The notes below the pieces were generated by a model. The model worked only from the letters and a program-made list of their open reading frames with translations, did not search any database and was not told the origin of the DNA. From the NCBI RefSeq assembly GCF_024699925.1, contig NZ_JAJOMX010000001.1, forward strand, positions 4,874,001 to 4,938,000: a stretch of 64,000 nt of DNA. The letters run 5' to 3'. The translations under genes were made by a program, and so were the position numbers. The stretch's first letter is position 1, and each line of letters begins with the position of its first letter. Positions 24,410 to 34,494 of the stretch are shown here, piece after piece. This DNA comes from Mesorhizobium sp. J428 (GTDB lineage: Bacteria; Pseudomonadota; Alphaproteobacteria; Rhizobiales; Rhizobiaceae).

Positions 24410-24808
24410 ATGACTGTTTATGCGGGCAATGATGGCGTCGTGAAGGTGGGATCGAATGCCCTGACGAAGGTGCTTTCGTTCGAACTGAACGAGGAGGAAA
24501 GCACGTCCGACCGGACCGACGGCATGGGCGAGGAGTGGGAGGATTCGATCGGGATCAAGAAGCGCTGGGCCGGTTCGCTCGAATGCCGGCGCAACGATGC
24601 CGACGCCAACGGACCGGTGACCTGGGATGTCGGCGACGTGCTGGCGCTGAAGCTCTATCCTGATGGTGACGGCGTCGGACGGCAGGAACTGGCGGGTTCG
24701 GCCCGGGTGACGTCGATCGGCAACCCGGTCGACATGGAATCGACCAACCGCATCTCGGTCGAGTTTACCGGCCAGGGCGCGCTGACCAAGACGACGGTGT
24801 CGGCATGA
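24410..24808 (+). CDS. Phage tail tube (major tail) protein
   Basis: 132 residues, ATG behind AAAGGATGAGGCG. MTVYAGNDGVVKVGSNALTK, then LNEEESTSDRTDGMGEEWED and the KKRWAGSLECRRNDADA segment, typical of small siphovirus tube proteins with a beta-sandwich fold. It polymerises to form the tail tube. The 3' end overlaps the chaperone start by 4 bp. Confidence 0.8.
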   Translation: MTVYAGNDGVVKVGSNALTKVLSFELNEEESTSDRTDGMGEEWEDSIGIKKRWAGSLECRRNDADANGPVTWDVGDVLALKLYPDGDGVGRQELAGSARVTSIGNPVDMESTNRISVEFTGQGALTKTTVSA

Positions 24809-25200
24809 GCACCCTGCACGCCAAGGGTGCGCTGCACGCCAAGATCAAGGCGCAGGGCGCCTCCGTCACCTGGCGCACGGTCGGGATTCCCGAGTGGGGC
24901 GACGAGGTCAAGGAGGGCGGCAAATCCGTCATCAAGCCGCTCGTGGTCAAGGTGAAGACGCTGAACCTCGACGAGTATGCGACCTGGACCAAAGTGCTGC
25001 AGGAAGATGGGACGACGACCGAGCGGATCCAGCTTATTCAGCAGCGCACCTATGATGAGACCGGAAGCACGCTGTTGTTTCCGCCCGACGACCTCGATGC
25101 GTTCTCTTTGCTGCGCAATGATGCCGACCCGATCATCATCTCGCGGCTGATCCTGGCGATCACCCGCTACTCGGATCGGGCGACCGCCACAAAAAACTGA
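24805..25200 (+). CDS. Tail assembly chaperone, G-like (unshifted product)
   Basis: 131 residues ending at a stop directly after the slippery site. Helical protein with VTWRTVGIPEWGDEVKEGGK and TLNLDEYATWTKVLQEDGTT. In lambda-like tails the short G and the frameshifted G-T protein coat the tape measure before tube assembly. Position between tube and tape-measure genes and the frameshift signal at 25191-25197 identify it. Confidence 0.88.
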   Translation: MSTLHAKGALHAKIKAQGASVTWRTVGIPEWGDEVKEGGKSVIKPLVVKVKTLNLDEYATWTKVLQEDGTTTERIQLIQQRTYDETGSTLLFPPDDLDAFSLLRNDADPIIISRLILAITRYSDRATATKN

Positions 25201-25352
25201 CCGCCGGGTCGGTCCGCTGGAAGTTCATCCTGGCGGAGCGGCTCGGCAAGACCGTCGGCGAAATCGAAGCGACGATGAGCGTGGATGAGTTCGTCCACTG
25301 GCAGGTCTTCCTGTCTGAAAAGACACCCCGCAAGCCGAAGAGGAAGACATGA
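24805..25352 (+). CDS. Tail assembly chaperone, G-T fusion by programmed -1 frameshift
   Basis: Ribosomes slipping back one base at A-AAA-AAC (25191-25197) miss the TGA at 25198 and add 51 residues, LTAGSVRWKFILAERLGKTV to TPRKPKRKT, ending at TGA 25350-25352; total ~182 residues. The added part has the GKTVGEIEATMSVDEFVHWQ segment usual for T domains. The stop overlaps the tape-measure start (ATGA). The T domain binds tube subunits in lambda; here inferred. Confidence 0.82.
25191..25197 (+). promoter_or_regulatory. Programmed -1 ribosomal frameshift site
   Basis: AAAAAAC in the zero frame as A AAA AAC, a canonical X XXY YYZ heptamer, immediately followed by TGA. The -1 frame stays open to the tape-measure start. 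Confidence 0.85.
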
Positions 25353-27253
25353 TTCCCGATCTCATGTTCGACCTGCTGGCGCGCGACCTGACCAAACCGG
25401 CGTTCAAGTCGGTCGAGGACAGCGCCGCGCGGACCGACAGCCGCGTCAAGCAGATCGGCTCGTCGATTGCCGGGCTCGGCGCGCGCGTCGGGCGGGGGCT
25501 GTCGGGCATCGCGGCCGGGCTGACCGGACTCGGTGCCGGCGCGGCGGCGATGGACTGGCTGAATGCGTGGGCAGATGCCGACAAGGCGATGGCCTCGGTC
25601 GATCAGGCGGTCACGTCGACCGGCGGGGCGGCGGGTCTCACTTCGGCGGCGCTGGGCGAGATGGCGGCCAAGCTGCAGGGCCTGTCCGTCTATGACGACG
25701 ACGATATCCTCGGCAACGTCACTGCGCCGTTGCTGACCTTCACCAAGGTTGCGGGGGAAGAGTTCGGGCGCGCGCAAGGGCTGATCCTCGACATGGCGAG
25801 CCTGCTCGGCACCGACCTGCAGTCGGCGGCGATGCAGGTCGGCAAGGCGCTCAACGAGCCGGTCAAGGGGATCGCATCGCTGTCGAAGGCCGGCATTCAG
25901 TTCACGGCCGACCAGAAGGAGATGATCAAGGCGATGGTCGAGGCCGGCAACGTCGCCGGCGCGCAGAACATCATTCTCGACGAACTCGCGACCCAGTTCG
26001 GCGGGCAGGCGGAACGCATGGCCGCCTCCGGCCTTGGCCCTCTCGAGCAGATGAAGAATGCGTGGGGCGACTTCAAGGAAGAGATGGGGGCCGGCGTGGC
26101 ACTCCTGCTGCCACCCGTGACTCAGTTCCTGAAGGCGGTGGTCGGCGGTTTTCAGGCGCTGCCGGAGCCGGTCAAGCTGGCGATCGGCGCATTCGCCGGC
26201 GGGGCGGCGATCATCCTGCCCGTCGGCGTGGCGCTCGGTCTTGTCGCGACCGGCATAGCGGCGATCGGCGTGCCGGTGGCCGCGACCGCTGCCGGCATCG
26301 CGCTGCTGACGGCCGGCATCGTCGCGTTCTGGCCTGAGATCAACGCGGCGGCGACCGCCATCACCACCTTCCTGACGGGCGCGTGGGCGTCGTTCGAGGC
26401 CGGATGGGATTCGATCGTCGGCAAGGTCGCGACGGCAAAGGCGGCCGTGACGCAATTCGCGGTCGACATCGCCAGCGCGTTTGCTGCTCTGCCTGGGGAG
26501 ATGCTGGCGATCGGCGGGCAGATCATCGACGGACTGTGGCAGGGACTCCAGTCGAAGTGGGCTGGCGTGAAAAACTGGCTCTCAGGCATCGCCAACTACA
26601 TCCCGAACATCTTTCGGGAGGCGACGGAGACGCATTCTCCCTCCCAGGTGATGCACGACATCGGCGTCGATATCATGCAGGGCCTGCAGAACGGTCTCAG
26701 CAGCATGACGGGCGGCGTGACCGGGACCGTGAGCAGCATCGCCGATCAGGTGACGGGCCTGTTCGAGAACATCGCCGATTCGATCGGTCAGGCCATCGCG
26801 AGCACGAAGAGCTGGAAGGACGTCGCGCTGGATGCGCTCAAGGCCGTCGGCAACATGCTGATGTCGCAGATAAGCGCGGGAGGCGGGCTCGGCGGGATAT
26901 TCGGCAAGCTGCTGAAGGGGATCTTCGGCGGCTTCTTCGCCGACGGCGGCACGCTGCGGCAGGGACAGATCGGTGTCGTCGGCGAGGCCGGGCCGGAGAT
27001 CATCTCGGCTGGATCGACGCCAGTCGTCGTGACGCCTACGGACGACCTGCGGGCGCCGCGCGCGGGCCGTGCCGGCCCGGCGTCGGTCAGCAATGTCGCG
27101 ACGATCAATCAGGCGTTCCATCTCGACGGTGCGATCTCGCCCAGCGACGTGCTGGCCATGGTGGCGCAGGGCTCGGCAGCGGCGGTCGCCGAAATCAAGC
27201 GCCAGCTGCCCGACATGCAGTTCAAGACCCAGATGTTCGGTCGGGCCTATTGA
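25349..27253 (+). CDS. Phage tail tape measure protein
   Basis: 634 residues, rather short, implying a tail of roughly 95 nm by the usual ~0.15 nm per residue rule. Start IPDLMFDLLARDLTKPAFKS; helical, with long Ala/Gly-rich stretches. Hydrophobic segments at residues ~274-330 (FAGGAAIILPVGVALGLVAT onward) would cross the membrane during DNA ejection. The C-terminal part has GIFGGFFADGGTLRQGQIGV and GEAGPEIISAGS, common at tape-measure ends. Start overlaps the G-T stop. Confidence 0.9.
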   Translation: MIPDLMFDLLARDLTKPAFKSVEDSAARTDSRVKQIGSSIAGLGARVGRGLSGIAAGLTGLGAGAAAMDWLNAWADADKAMASVDQAVTSTGGAAGLTSAALGEMAAKLQGLSVYDDDDILGNVTAPLLTFTKVAGEEFGRAQGLILDMASLLGTDLQSAAMQVGKALNEPVKGIASLSKAGIQFTADQKEMIKAMVEAGNVAGAQNIILDELATQFGGQAERMAASGLGPLEQMKNAWGDFKEEMGAGVALLLPPVTQFLKAVVGGFQALPEPVKLAIGAFAGGAAIILPVGVALGLVATGIAAIGVPVAATAAGIALLTAGIVAFWPEINAAATAITTFLTGAWASFEAGWDSIVGKVATAKAAVTQFAVDIASAFAALPGEMLAIGGQIIDGLWQGLQSKWAGVKNWLSGIANYIPNIFREATETHSPSQVMHDIGVDIMQGLQNGLSSMTGGVTGTVSSIADQVTGLFENIADSIGQAIASTKSWKDVALDALKAVGNMLMSQISAGGGLGGIFGKLLKGIFGGFFADGGTLRQGQIGVVGEAGPEIISAGSTPVVVTPTDDLRAPRAGRAGPASVSNVATINQAFHLDGAISPSDVLAMVAQGSAAAVAEIKRQLPDMQFKTQMFGRAY

Positions 27254-27945
27254 TGACGACCATCTACAACTTCCCGCCGATCGTGCCGCGTGACATCAAG
27301 GTCTATGCGCTCACGTCGCGCTTCGCGCCCGGCATTTCCCGATCGGGCAAGACCAACGGCATTCCGGAGCCGAACGGGCGCTGGGCCATGGACCTGGCCT
27401 GGGCGCGGCTGAAGAACGCAAGCGGCTCGCTCTGGTATGCGTGGTTTGTCGATGCGCTGCAGGGCGGGGCCGCCGTGTTCCAGGTCAATCTCTGGCGTCA
27501 CGTCGAAACGGTGACGCCGGAGGCGCTCGGCCTGACCGATCTCACGGCGTTGCCATGGTCGAGCGGCGCGGCGTCGCCGACATTCTCCGATGGGACGGGA
27601 TTTGCGTTCCAGCCGACCGCGACCGTGACTGCCGTCGCGCTCGCTGGCACGGCCCGTGTGAGCGTCGACACCGGAGACTATGGCCAGGTGCTGAAGCCCG
27701 GTCACCTGATCGGCTTCGGCGACGGGGTCAACCGTGTGATGGACATCGAATGGACGGGCAGCGTGGCGGATATCACGCTTCGGCTGCCGCTGCGGTCCTC
27801 GCTCGCGCCGGACGACCCGATGCGTTTCTGGCCGCGCATGCTGGTGCAGGCGGCACCCTCAAGCGTGGACACGTTCCGCGCGCTGCATGATTTCGGGCAG
27901 TTCACCAGGCCGGGCGCGATCACGTTCGAGGAGTATGAGGCGTGA
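27253..27945 (+). CDS. Phage tail tip protein, function not identified
   Basis: 230 residues, starting in the TGATG overlap with the tape measure stop. MTTIYNFPPIVPRDIKVYAL, LWYAWFVDALQGGAAVFQVN and FWPRMLVQAAPSSVDTFRAL; beta-rich. The position after the tape measure suggests a distal tail or tip component. No family named with certainty. Confidence 0.7.
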   Translation: MTTIYNFPPIVPRDIKVYALTSRFAPGISRSGKTNGIPEPNGRWAMDLAWARLKNASGSLWYAWFVDALQGGAAVFQVNLWRHVETVTPEALGLTDLTALPWSSGAASPTFSDGTGFAFQPTATVTAVALAGTARVSVDTGDYGQVLKPGHLIGFGDGVNRVMDIEWTGSVADITLRLPLRSSLAPDDPMRFWPRMLVQAAPSSVDTFRALHDFGQFTRPGAITFEEYEA

Positions 27946-28565
27946 GCTTCTACGACGATTTGCGCGCGGCGCTGGATGCGGGCGGCGAAATCATGTGCCG
28001 GCGCGCGTGGCGGTTCGACATCGACGGCTATGCGCTGCAGCTCTGGGAGGGCAACGGCAAGGCCTATACCGGCAGCGGGGAAAGCGAACTGGTGTGGGCC
28101 GGCACGATGAAAGGGCAGCAGAACTTTCTGGCAGCGCCGCGCCTGACAGACGGGCGCTCCGGCCAGTCGCCTGCCTACGAGTTCCGTCTCGGCTATGTCG
28201 ACCATGCGACCTATGCGGCGGTCAAGGCCGAACAGTCGCGGGCGATCGGTCGCCAGCTGATCTGTTACCGGCTCTACTTCAGGCCGAACGAGGGATCACG
28301 ATCGTTTTCGACGCCGCTCGTGATCGGCAGCCTGACCATGACCGGCGTCGGCTTCTCGGAACAGCGACGGCGCGAGGGCGCCGGCTATGTCGTCGACTAT
28401 TCGGTCAGCGTGATGGCGCGCGACGGCAATGCGGGGCTGACCGACACAGCTTTCGCCTACGTGACGGACACCGACCAGAATGCGCGCTCGGCCCTGAAGG
28501 GCGTCGTGCCGGATCGATATGCGAGGTTCACGCCGCGCATGCAGAACCGCGAGATCAAGGTGTGA
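27942..28565 (+). CDS. Phage tail protein (DUF1833/DUF2163-like, putative)
   Basis: 207 residues from GTG 27942 (GTGA overlap). Start SFYDDLRAALDAGGEIMCRR, with FDIDGYALQLWEGNGKAY and FRLGYVDHATYAAVKAEQSR. The short length, beta-rich make-up and place between tail tip genes fit baseplate/hub-type proteins of the gpL kind. Assignment by order more than by motif. Confidence 0.65.
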   Translation: MSFYDDLRAALDAGGEIMCRRAWRFDIDGYALQLWEGNGKAYTGSGESELVWAGTMKGQQNFLAAPRLTDGRSGQSPAYEFRLGYVDHATYAAVKAEQSRAIGRQLICYRLYFRPNEGSRSFSTPLVIGSLTMTGVGFSEQRRREGAGYVVDYSVSVMARDGNAGLTDTAFAYVTDTDQNARSALKGVVPDRYARFTPRMQNREIKV

Positions 28566-28567
28566 CG

Positions 28568-28993
28568 ATGGATGTCGAGACCGCCATCGCCGCCACGCTC
28601 GAGCGCTGGAAACGGGAGAGCGGAGATCCCGGCACAAGCGACTGCGCGATGTCGGTTGCGGGCTATGTCGAATTGCTGACGGGCCTCGATCCTGCGCTGC
28701 CGTGGCGCGGTCGTTATCGGACGGCGCGGGGCATGGTGCGCCTGACCCGGTCGGCCGGCGGTCTCCACATGATCCTGCGGGCGGGCCTGCCGCCCTGCGG
28801 TGCCCGGATTGTTGCGGATTCTCGTCGCGGTGATGTGGTGGTGTGCCGCCCTGACGGAACGGTCGACAACGAGACGGCCGGACTTCACCTGGGCGATTTC
28901 ACCGCCTTCAGGATGGCGGCCGGGTTCGCCCTGCGGCGCTTGCCGATCTTCGAGGCCTGGCGGGTGACGGGGGAGGGGGCACGATGCGGCTGA
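28568..28993 (+). CDS. DUF6950-like tail-associated protein (NlpC/P60-type fold candidate)
   Basis: 141 residues; ATG 28568 (GTG 28562 possible). GDPGTSDCAMSVAGYVELLT places a Cys at a helix start, followed by DPALPWRGRYRTARG and RRGDVVVCRPDGT...GLHLGDF with a candidate His. This Cys/His arrangement resembles NlpC/P60-related tail proteins (lambda gpK position) that may open peptidoglycan or help tail assembly. Activity is inferred. Confidence 0.65.
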   Translation: MDVETAIAATLERWKRESGDPGTSDCAMSVAGYVELLTGLDPALPWRGRYRTARGMVRLTRSAGGLHMILRAGLPPCGARIVADSRRGDVVVCRPDGTVDNETAGLHLGDFTAFRMAAGFALRRLPIFEAWRVTGEGARCG

Positions 28994-31929
28994 AGCTGCT
29001 GGCTGCCACGCTGCTGCTGTCGACGGCCCTGACATCGCCGGCACAGGCGATGCCCTTCATACCTGCCTTCATCGCAGGCGGGGCCGCGGCATTCGGACTG
29101 GGCACCGCGGCGGGCGCCGCAGCGGGCGCCTATGCCGGCGCGGCTCTGCTGGGCTTCCAGGTGGCGGGATTCCTGACCGGGCCGGTTGGCGGACTGCTGC
29201 TGTCGACGGCGCTGCAGTTCGGCATCAATGCGCTGACCCCGAAGCCCAAGGCTGAGGGCATGCAGGGGAATGTCAACTCGGCCATCCCGGTGCGGACGCT
29301 GCATTTCGGGCCGCTGCTGATCGGCGGCAGCCTGATCTTCGCCGAGGCCATTGAAGGGCGGATCTATTACGCGATCCATCACGGCGACTGCGAGTCGGAG
29401 CTGATCGCGGACTGGTTCAACGACCTCGAGCTGACGTTCAACGGCGGCGGCTACGTCAACAATCCGGAATTCGTCTACAAGGGCGACGCCTACTACACCT
29501 TGGAGCGCCATGACGGGGCGCCTGGCGCTGTCGTGTCACCCATGCTGTCGACACGGTTTCCGGAGTGGGACGAGGACCATGTCGGCGAAGGCTGCTGCTA
29601 CACGGTAATTTTCGTCGGCGCGATGAACAACCCCAAGGCAGCGGCAAAGCTGCGCCGCAGCCAGGGTCCGCTGGGTCTCGGCGTGCCAGCCTATTTCCGC
29701 GAAGCCTACTGGGGCAAGGTCTACGATCCGCGGCTCGACAGCACGAATGGGGGTGACGGTCCGCAGCGCGCGGACGATCCGACGACCTGGGCCTATAATG
29801 ACAATTGGGCGCTGGTGATATCGACCTATCGCATCCATCCGGACGGATGGGCGAAGCCGCCATCGTCGGTCAACTGGGCCCGGATCGCGGAACAAGCCGA
29901 CATCTGCGACGTCGAGGTCACCGGGCGCGGCGGCTATGTGCAGAAACGCTACGCAGTCGCCACCTCGATCGCCTTTACCGAAGTGCACCGCGACGTCGAA
30001 AAGCGCCTCCTCGAGGCGGCCGACGGCATGCGCTTCACCGATTCGGAGGGGCGCTGGTTCGTCCGCTGCGGTTACTGGGAAGCGCCGACAATCACGCTGA
30101 CCAGCGACGACATCTACAGCCTCGACTGCGCGCCGTCTGGCAACGGCGAGAGCGAGCACAATGTGTTCGTGGCGCTCTATACCGACACGCGGCTCGGCTA
30201 CAAGACGACCACGTCCTCGGCCTGGAAGCATCCCGATCATACTGGCCCGGGGATCTACGAGCGCCGGGCGCCGGCCGTCGAGATCCCGGAGGCGCCAAAC
30301 CACAACCAGGCCGTTCGCGTGGCGAAGGCGGTCGGCTGTCGCACGCGGTCGTCGACCCGCCTTGCCATCACCGCCGGCCTGCGCGCGGCCGAGCTGCGCG
30401 AGCATCGTTTCGTGACGATCGCGATCGACGACGAGACGTTCGACGGCGACTACGAGATCATGTCCTACGACGAAACTGAGGACGGGTTGCTGTTTCCGTT
30501 GCAGCTGGTGCGCAGTGGTTCCGGCAACTGGACGCTGGAGCCGGGCGAGGAAGGGCCTCTGCCGAGCTACGACAATACGATCGGCGTCGCGGTGACCGTG
30601 CCCGAGCCGACATCGTTCAACGTGGTCGCAGAGACAGTCGGCGCCTCGGTGCGCCTGAGGGCGACATTCGATCCACCGGCGCTGGGAGCCAGCGACGTGG
30701 TCGTCGAATATCGGCCGGACGCCGGCGGGCCCTGGCTGGAGATGGTGTCGAACTCTTCGCTCGGCTACGCCCTTTCCGACTTCGTGACGGATGGCGTCGA
30801 CTATCGCGCGCGCGCCTATGCCGAGGATTCGACCGGCGCCACCTCGGCCAATGTGCCCGACGATACCGGCCTGCTGGTGACGGCGACGGTGGACCCTGTG
30901 GCGCCTGGCGTGCCGGTTGCTTTCTCAGCGACCCCTGACGGTGATGATGTCGATCTGGCCGCCACGGCGTCGAACAGTGCAAATCATCACGCAATACGGT
31001 TCTGGCGCGCTGAGGGAGCCGAGACCTTCGCCGATGCTGTGGATGTATCAGGGGCAATCTACGGGCCGCCAAACGGCTCTGTTGCCGCCACCGACACTGA
31101 TCCGGGCGATGGCGCGTGGCAGTTCTGGGCAACAGCCGAGAACGCGTCTCAGGTTCAGTCGGCGCCGACCAGCCCCGCGCTGCTCATGTTCAACCTGGAA
31201 ACGGAAACCGAGGACCTGCTCGACCGCATGTCGGCGCTGCCGGTCAATGCCGGCATCGTGGCGATCGACGCGTTCATCGCGTCGCTGATCGCGGCCGGAA
31301 CATGGGCAAAGCGAGATGTGCTCTATGTGCCGATCCACAATACGATCGACTCGCTGCTGAACTGGAAGGGTGCCAGCTACCCGCTCACAAACCACAACGC
31401 TGTAGCTCTCGATCCCTGGGGCGCATTCCAACCGAATGGAACGACCAGCTATCTCTCGACCAGCTATGCGCCAGGTTCGAGTGCGGGTGTCGCCTTGCAG
31501 AATGACAATCATATGATGGCGCTGAGTCTTACCGACACGGCCTCAAACAACGTGATTGTCGGTAACGACAACATGTCGATCGTCCCGCGCATCCCGTCCA
31601 ACGTGATTGGCGTTCGAACATGTCGGCGACATCGAACGCGACGGCAGCGAACACCAACGGCGCCTGCCTTGTGACGACCAGCCGCTCGGGCTCAACGAGT
31701 TTCGAACTCTACAAGGACGGCTCATCAGCCGGCACCATGACGCGCACGAGCTCGGCGGCGTCCGCCAACGGGCTGTTTATCGGGGGGGCGCAATGTCGGC
31801 GGCGTCTTGACGACGCCCAGCAGCCGAGAAGTCGGCTTCGTGTCGGCAGGGTCCAACCTTTCGTCCAGCGACGTCGCAGCGGATGCGGCTGCCTTGGCCG
31901 TGTTCCGCGCCGCCGTCGCGGGCCTCTGA
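28984..31929 (+). pseudogene. Large phage tail tip/host-specificity protein (gpJ-like), two compensating frameshifts
   Basis: ~980 residues after correction. It opens with a signal-like segment (MRLKLLAATLLLSTALTSPA) and a Gly/Ala-rich hydrophobic stretch common in tail-tip proteins of this type. The central part has GLGVPAYFREAYWGKVYDPR and YGDYEIMSY-type folds (DGDYEIMSYDETEDGLLFPL), then fibronectin-III-like repeats from ~540 and a concanavalin-like C-terminus. One base is missing near 31610 and one G is extra in the G7 run at ~31786, so residues in between are encoded in another frame; the original frame resumes (NVGGVLTTPSSREVGFVS) to TGA 31929. Confidence 0.75.
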
Positions 31930-31961
31930 TCTCTCGCAACCACAACCTTCGAGGACCGCCG

Positions 31962-34460
31962 ATGGCCGTGACTAGGACACCGCGTCAAGTGCTGATGGGC
32001 AATCCGCCGCGCGACGACTACGAGCCCGACAAGATCGAGCACTATACGCTGCTCGACGAGATGCTTGAGCAAATCGGCGAGGCGATCGACAGGGTCGATG
32101 TGACCGAGGATAACTTCGAAGCGCTCGGAACTCGCGTCACCGCAACTGAGGGCAACATCAACAGCCTTGGCGGCAGGGTAACGCAAGCGGAGGCGGATAT
32201 CGATGCGCTGACGGCATCGGTGGTGACAGGGCAGAAGCCGTTGATCTCGTCTGTCCGGCTGCTCGTCACCACCGACGTGAGTGTCGCCACTGGCATGGAA
32301 GCCGGAGATTTGTTCGACGGCGAGGTGCTGGTGGCGGGCTGGCGCATCGCCAAGTGCTACAACGGCGCGACCGGCCATTCCTCCAACGGCATCTACGTCG
32401 TTCCGGCCTCCGGCGCCGCGACGCGCGCCACCGACGCGGACAGCGATGCCGAGCTGCGCAACGGCGCCTTCTATGTCGACGCCGGCACCCATGCCGGCGA
32501 GCTGTGGGCGGTGAAGAACCCGACGGCCATCACGGTGGGCTCGACGGCCATCGTGATCGAGAAGGCCCGCGCCGCATCGGGCGTGGAGGGCGATGTCGCC
32601 GCGCTCGAGGAAAGGGTGCTCGATATCGGTCACCAGAGCGGCGCGACGACGAAGGCGGCGACGAAGGTCATTGGTCTCGACGGGACACCGGCCGACGGCA
32701 CGGCCTCCACCGATGCGGTCTATGTTTTTTCCGACATTTGCGGCGGCGACGGGTTCATCACCGAGGTCTGGGCCTATGGCAAGGGCGCCGGCTCGTTGGA
32801 ACTTCGGCTCTATTCCGGTGATGCGCCTTCGGCGGAGTCCGGCGTGTCGACGCTGCACAGGGAGTTCACGCAGACCCTGCCACTGGCATCCGGCCTCAAC
32901 ACCTGGTCGTCGGCCGATGGCGACTTCGCGCCGATCCCGGTGCGCAAGACCGATCGCGTCGCCTTCTATGCCGGCACGCTGCTTGCCTATGAGGCCTCGG
33001 CATCTGGGGACGGCGGCGGATACCATCCGCTGCTGGGCGCGAACATCTCGCTCGACGATCCTGCGCTGTCCGCCGGGGTCTTCGATGCCAGGCTCCAGTT
33101 CGGCTGCCGGGTGGATTATCCGGTCGAACGGATCGAGGCGTCGCCGCCATGGGCTGTTCGCCCCGGCTTCGAAGTGGTGCTCGACAAAGATTGGAACCAC
33201 GCGGTCGACTACGGCCAGTCCAACAACATCGGCACCGACACGGCCGCGGTGTCGACGACACCCTCGGTGCGGCATTACACGTTCAACATCGGGCCGAAGA
33301 TGACCAAGCCTGGCATCTCCGGGGCCAGCGGCGTGACGGCGGACGACGGTGCCATCAAGCTGCTGGTCGAGGACAATGCCAAGCCGCAAGAGGCCAATCC
33401 CTACGGCGAGACCTCCTGCTTCACCTTCGCGAGCCAGTTCACCAAAAGGGCTCAGAAGGCATCCACGGCCGTTCCGACATGGTTCGCCTCCGCGGCGGGA
33501 CGAGCCGGCACGGCTTTGTCCGGCGGGGTCTCGCCACTCAACGGCATCGACAAGCTGCAGCCGAACAGCGTCTGGTATCCCAACCTCGTCTATCACGTCG
33601 AGGCGGCGAAGCGGGAGGCCGGGCAAATCGGCCGCTCCTACCAGGTGGCGTTCGTCGGCTTCGACGGACTTGAGACAGACCAGCTCAACGGCGCCAGCTA
33701 TGCCCTGGTCAAATCGCGACTGGCGTCGCTGCTCGACAACTTCCGCGCCGACGCGATGTGCAAGGCAGGGCAGGACCGGAGACCGATCTGGCTGGCAACC
33801 ACGCCCATGTATGGCGCGACGGTCGCGAGCGGAGCGATCCAGGCGCTGATGGACGCCTGCGAGGCAAGGCGGGATATCCATTTCGTCTGTCCGGGATACC
33901 GGCTCCCGTTCGTCAACTCGTTCCACTATTCGGCGCAGGGCCAGATGCTCAAGGGCGCCTACAGGGCGCGCGCTGCGTTCCAATATGCGCAAGGTCTGAT
34001 CCCCGACCGGTGCTGGTGGCGGACGGTGCGATATACCGGCACGACGGTCACGGCGGTGCTGTCGCATCCCGGCACGGCGCTGCTGTCTTTCGCGACTGCC
34101 CATTCCACCATCGCTTCAACGATCGGCGCGACGGCGCAGACCACGGACGGCGGGATCAAGGTCGTCGACGACACCGGCACACTGACCCTGTCCGGCATCA
34201 CGATCGGCGCGGCGGTATGGAACCCGGTGACGCATCTCTACGACAGCGAGATCTCGATGACGATCAACCGGTCGCTCGGGACGAACCCGAAGTTCCGCTA
34301 CGCGCGCGACTATCAGGGCGCCAGCCGCGGCGTCACCAGCGGCGCGGACGGGCTGCTCTACGATAATACCGCAGAGACCGTGACCCTGGACGGCGTCACG
34401 CATGTCATGGCGCATGCCGCGCCGCCTTGCGAACTCTCCATCATCTCCGCCGCCGACTGA
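31962..34460 (+). CDS. Large tail protein with SGNH/SASA-type esterase domain
   Basis: 832 residues. I start at ATG 31962 (MAVTRTPRQVLMGNPPRDDY) after GAGGA; the frame further upstream belongs to the previous gene. Residues ~20-80 form a coiled coil (VTEDNFEALGTRVTATEGNI), as in fibre proteins. Around residue 415 DYGQSNNIGTD carries the Ser block of SGNH hydrolases (GQSN), and near ~650 SFHYSAQGQMLKGAYRA could supply the catalytic His. Likely a tailspike-like esterase that deacetylates a surface polysaccharide; activity inferred from motifs only. Confidence 0.7.
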   Translation: MAVTRTPRQVLMGNPPRDDYEPDKIEHYTLLDEMLEQIGEAIDRVDVTEDNFEALGTRVTATEGNINSLGGRVTQAEADIDALTASVVTGQKPLISSVRLLVTTDVSVATGMEAGDLFDGEVLVAGWRIAKCYNGATGHSSNGIYVVPASGAATRATDADSDAELRNGAFYVDAGTHAGELWAVKNPTAITVGSTAIVIEKARAASGVEGDVAALEERVLDIGHQSGATTKAATKVIGLDGTPADGTASTDAVYVFSDICGGDGFITEVWAYGKGAGSLELRLYSGDAPSAESGVSTLHREFTQTLPLASGLNTWSSADGDFAPIPVRKTDRVAFYAGTLLAYEASASGDGGGYHPLLGANISLDDPALSAGVFDARLQFGCRVDYPVERIEASPPWAVRPGFEVVLDKDWNHAVDYGQSNNIGTDTAAVSTTPSVRHYTFNIGPKMTKPGISGASGVTADDGAIKLLVEDNAKPQEANPYGETSCFTFASQFTKRAQKASTAVPTWFASAAGRAGTALSGGVSPLNGIDKLQPNSVWYPNLVYHVEAAKREAGQIGRSYQVAFVGFDGLETDQLNGASYALVKSRLASLLDNFRADAMCKAGQDRRPIWLATTPMYGATVASGAIQALMDACEARRDIHFVCPGYRLPFVNSFHYSAQGQMLKGAYRARAAFQYAQGLIPDRCWWRTVRYTGTTVTAVLSHPGTALLSFATAHSTIASTIGATAQTTDGGIKVVDDTGTLTLSGITIGAAVWNPVTHLYDSEISMTINRSLGTNPKFRYARDYQGASRGVTSGADGLLYDNTAETVTLDGVTHVMAHAAPPCELSIISAAD

Positions 34461-34494
34461 CCGCGGCTCACAGACATCAACAGAGGACAGTGCG

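Noticed and set aside
32138..32220. Short coiled-coil repeats in the tail protein as a possible VNTR
   Set aside because: The repeats are protein-level heptads without exact DNA repetition.
31725..34103. 792-codon minus-strand frame
   Set aside because: Antisense to the SGNH tail protein; Arg/His-rich, no RBS.
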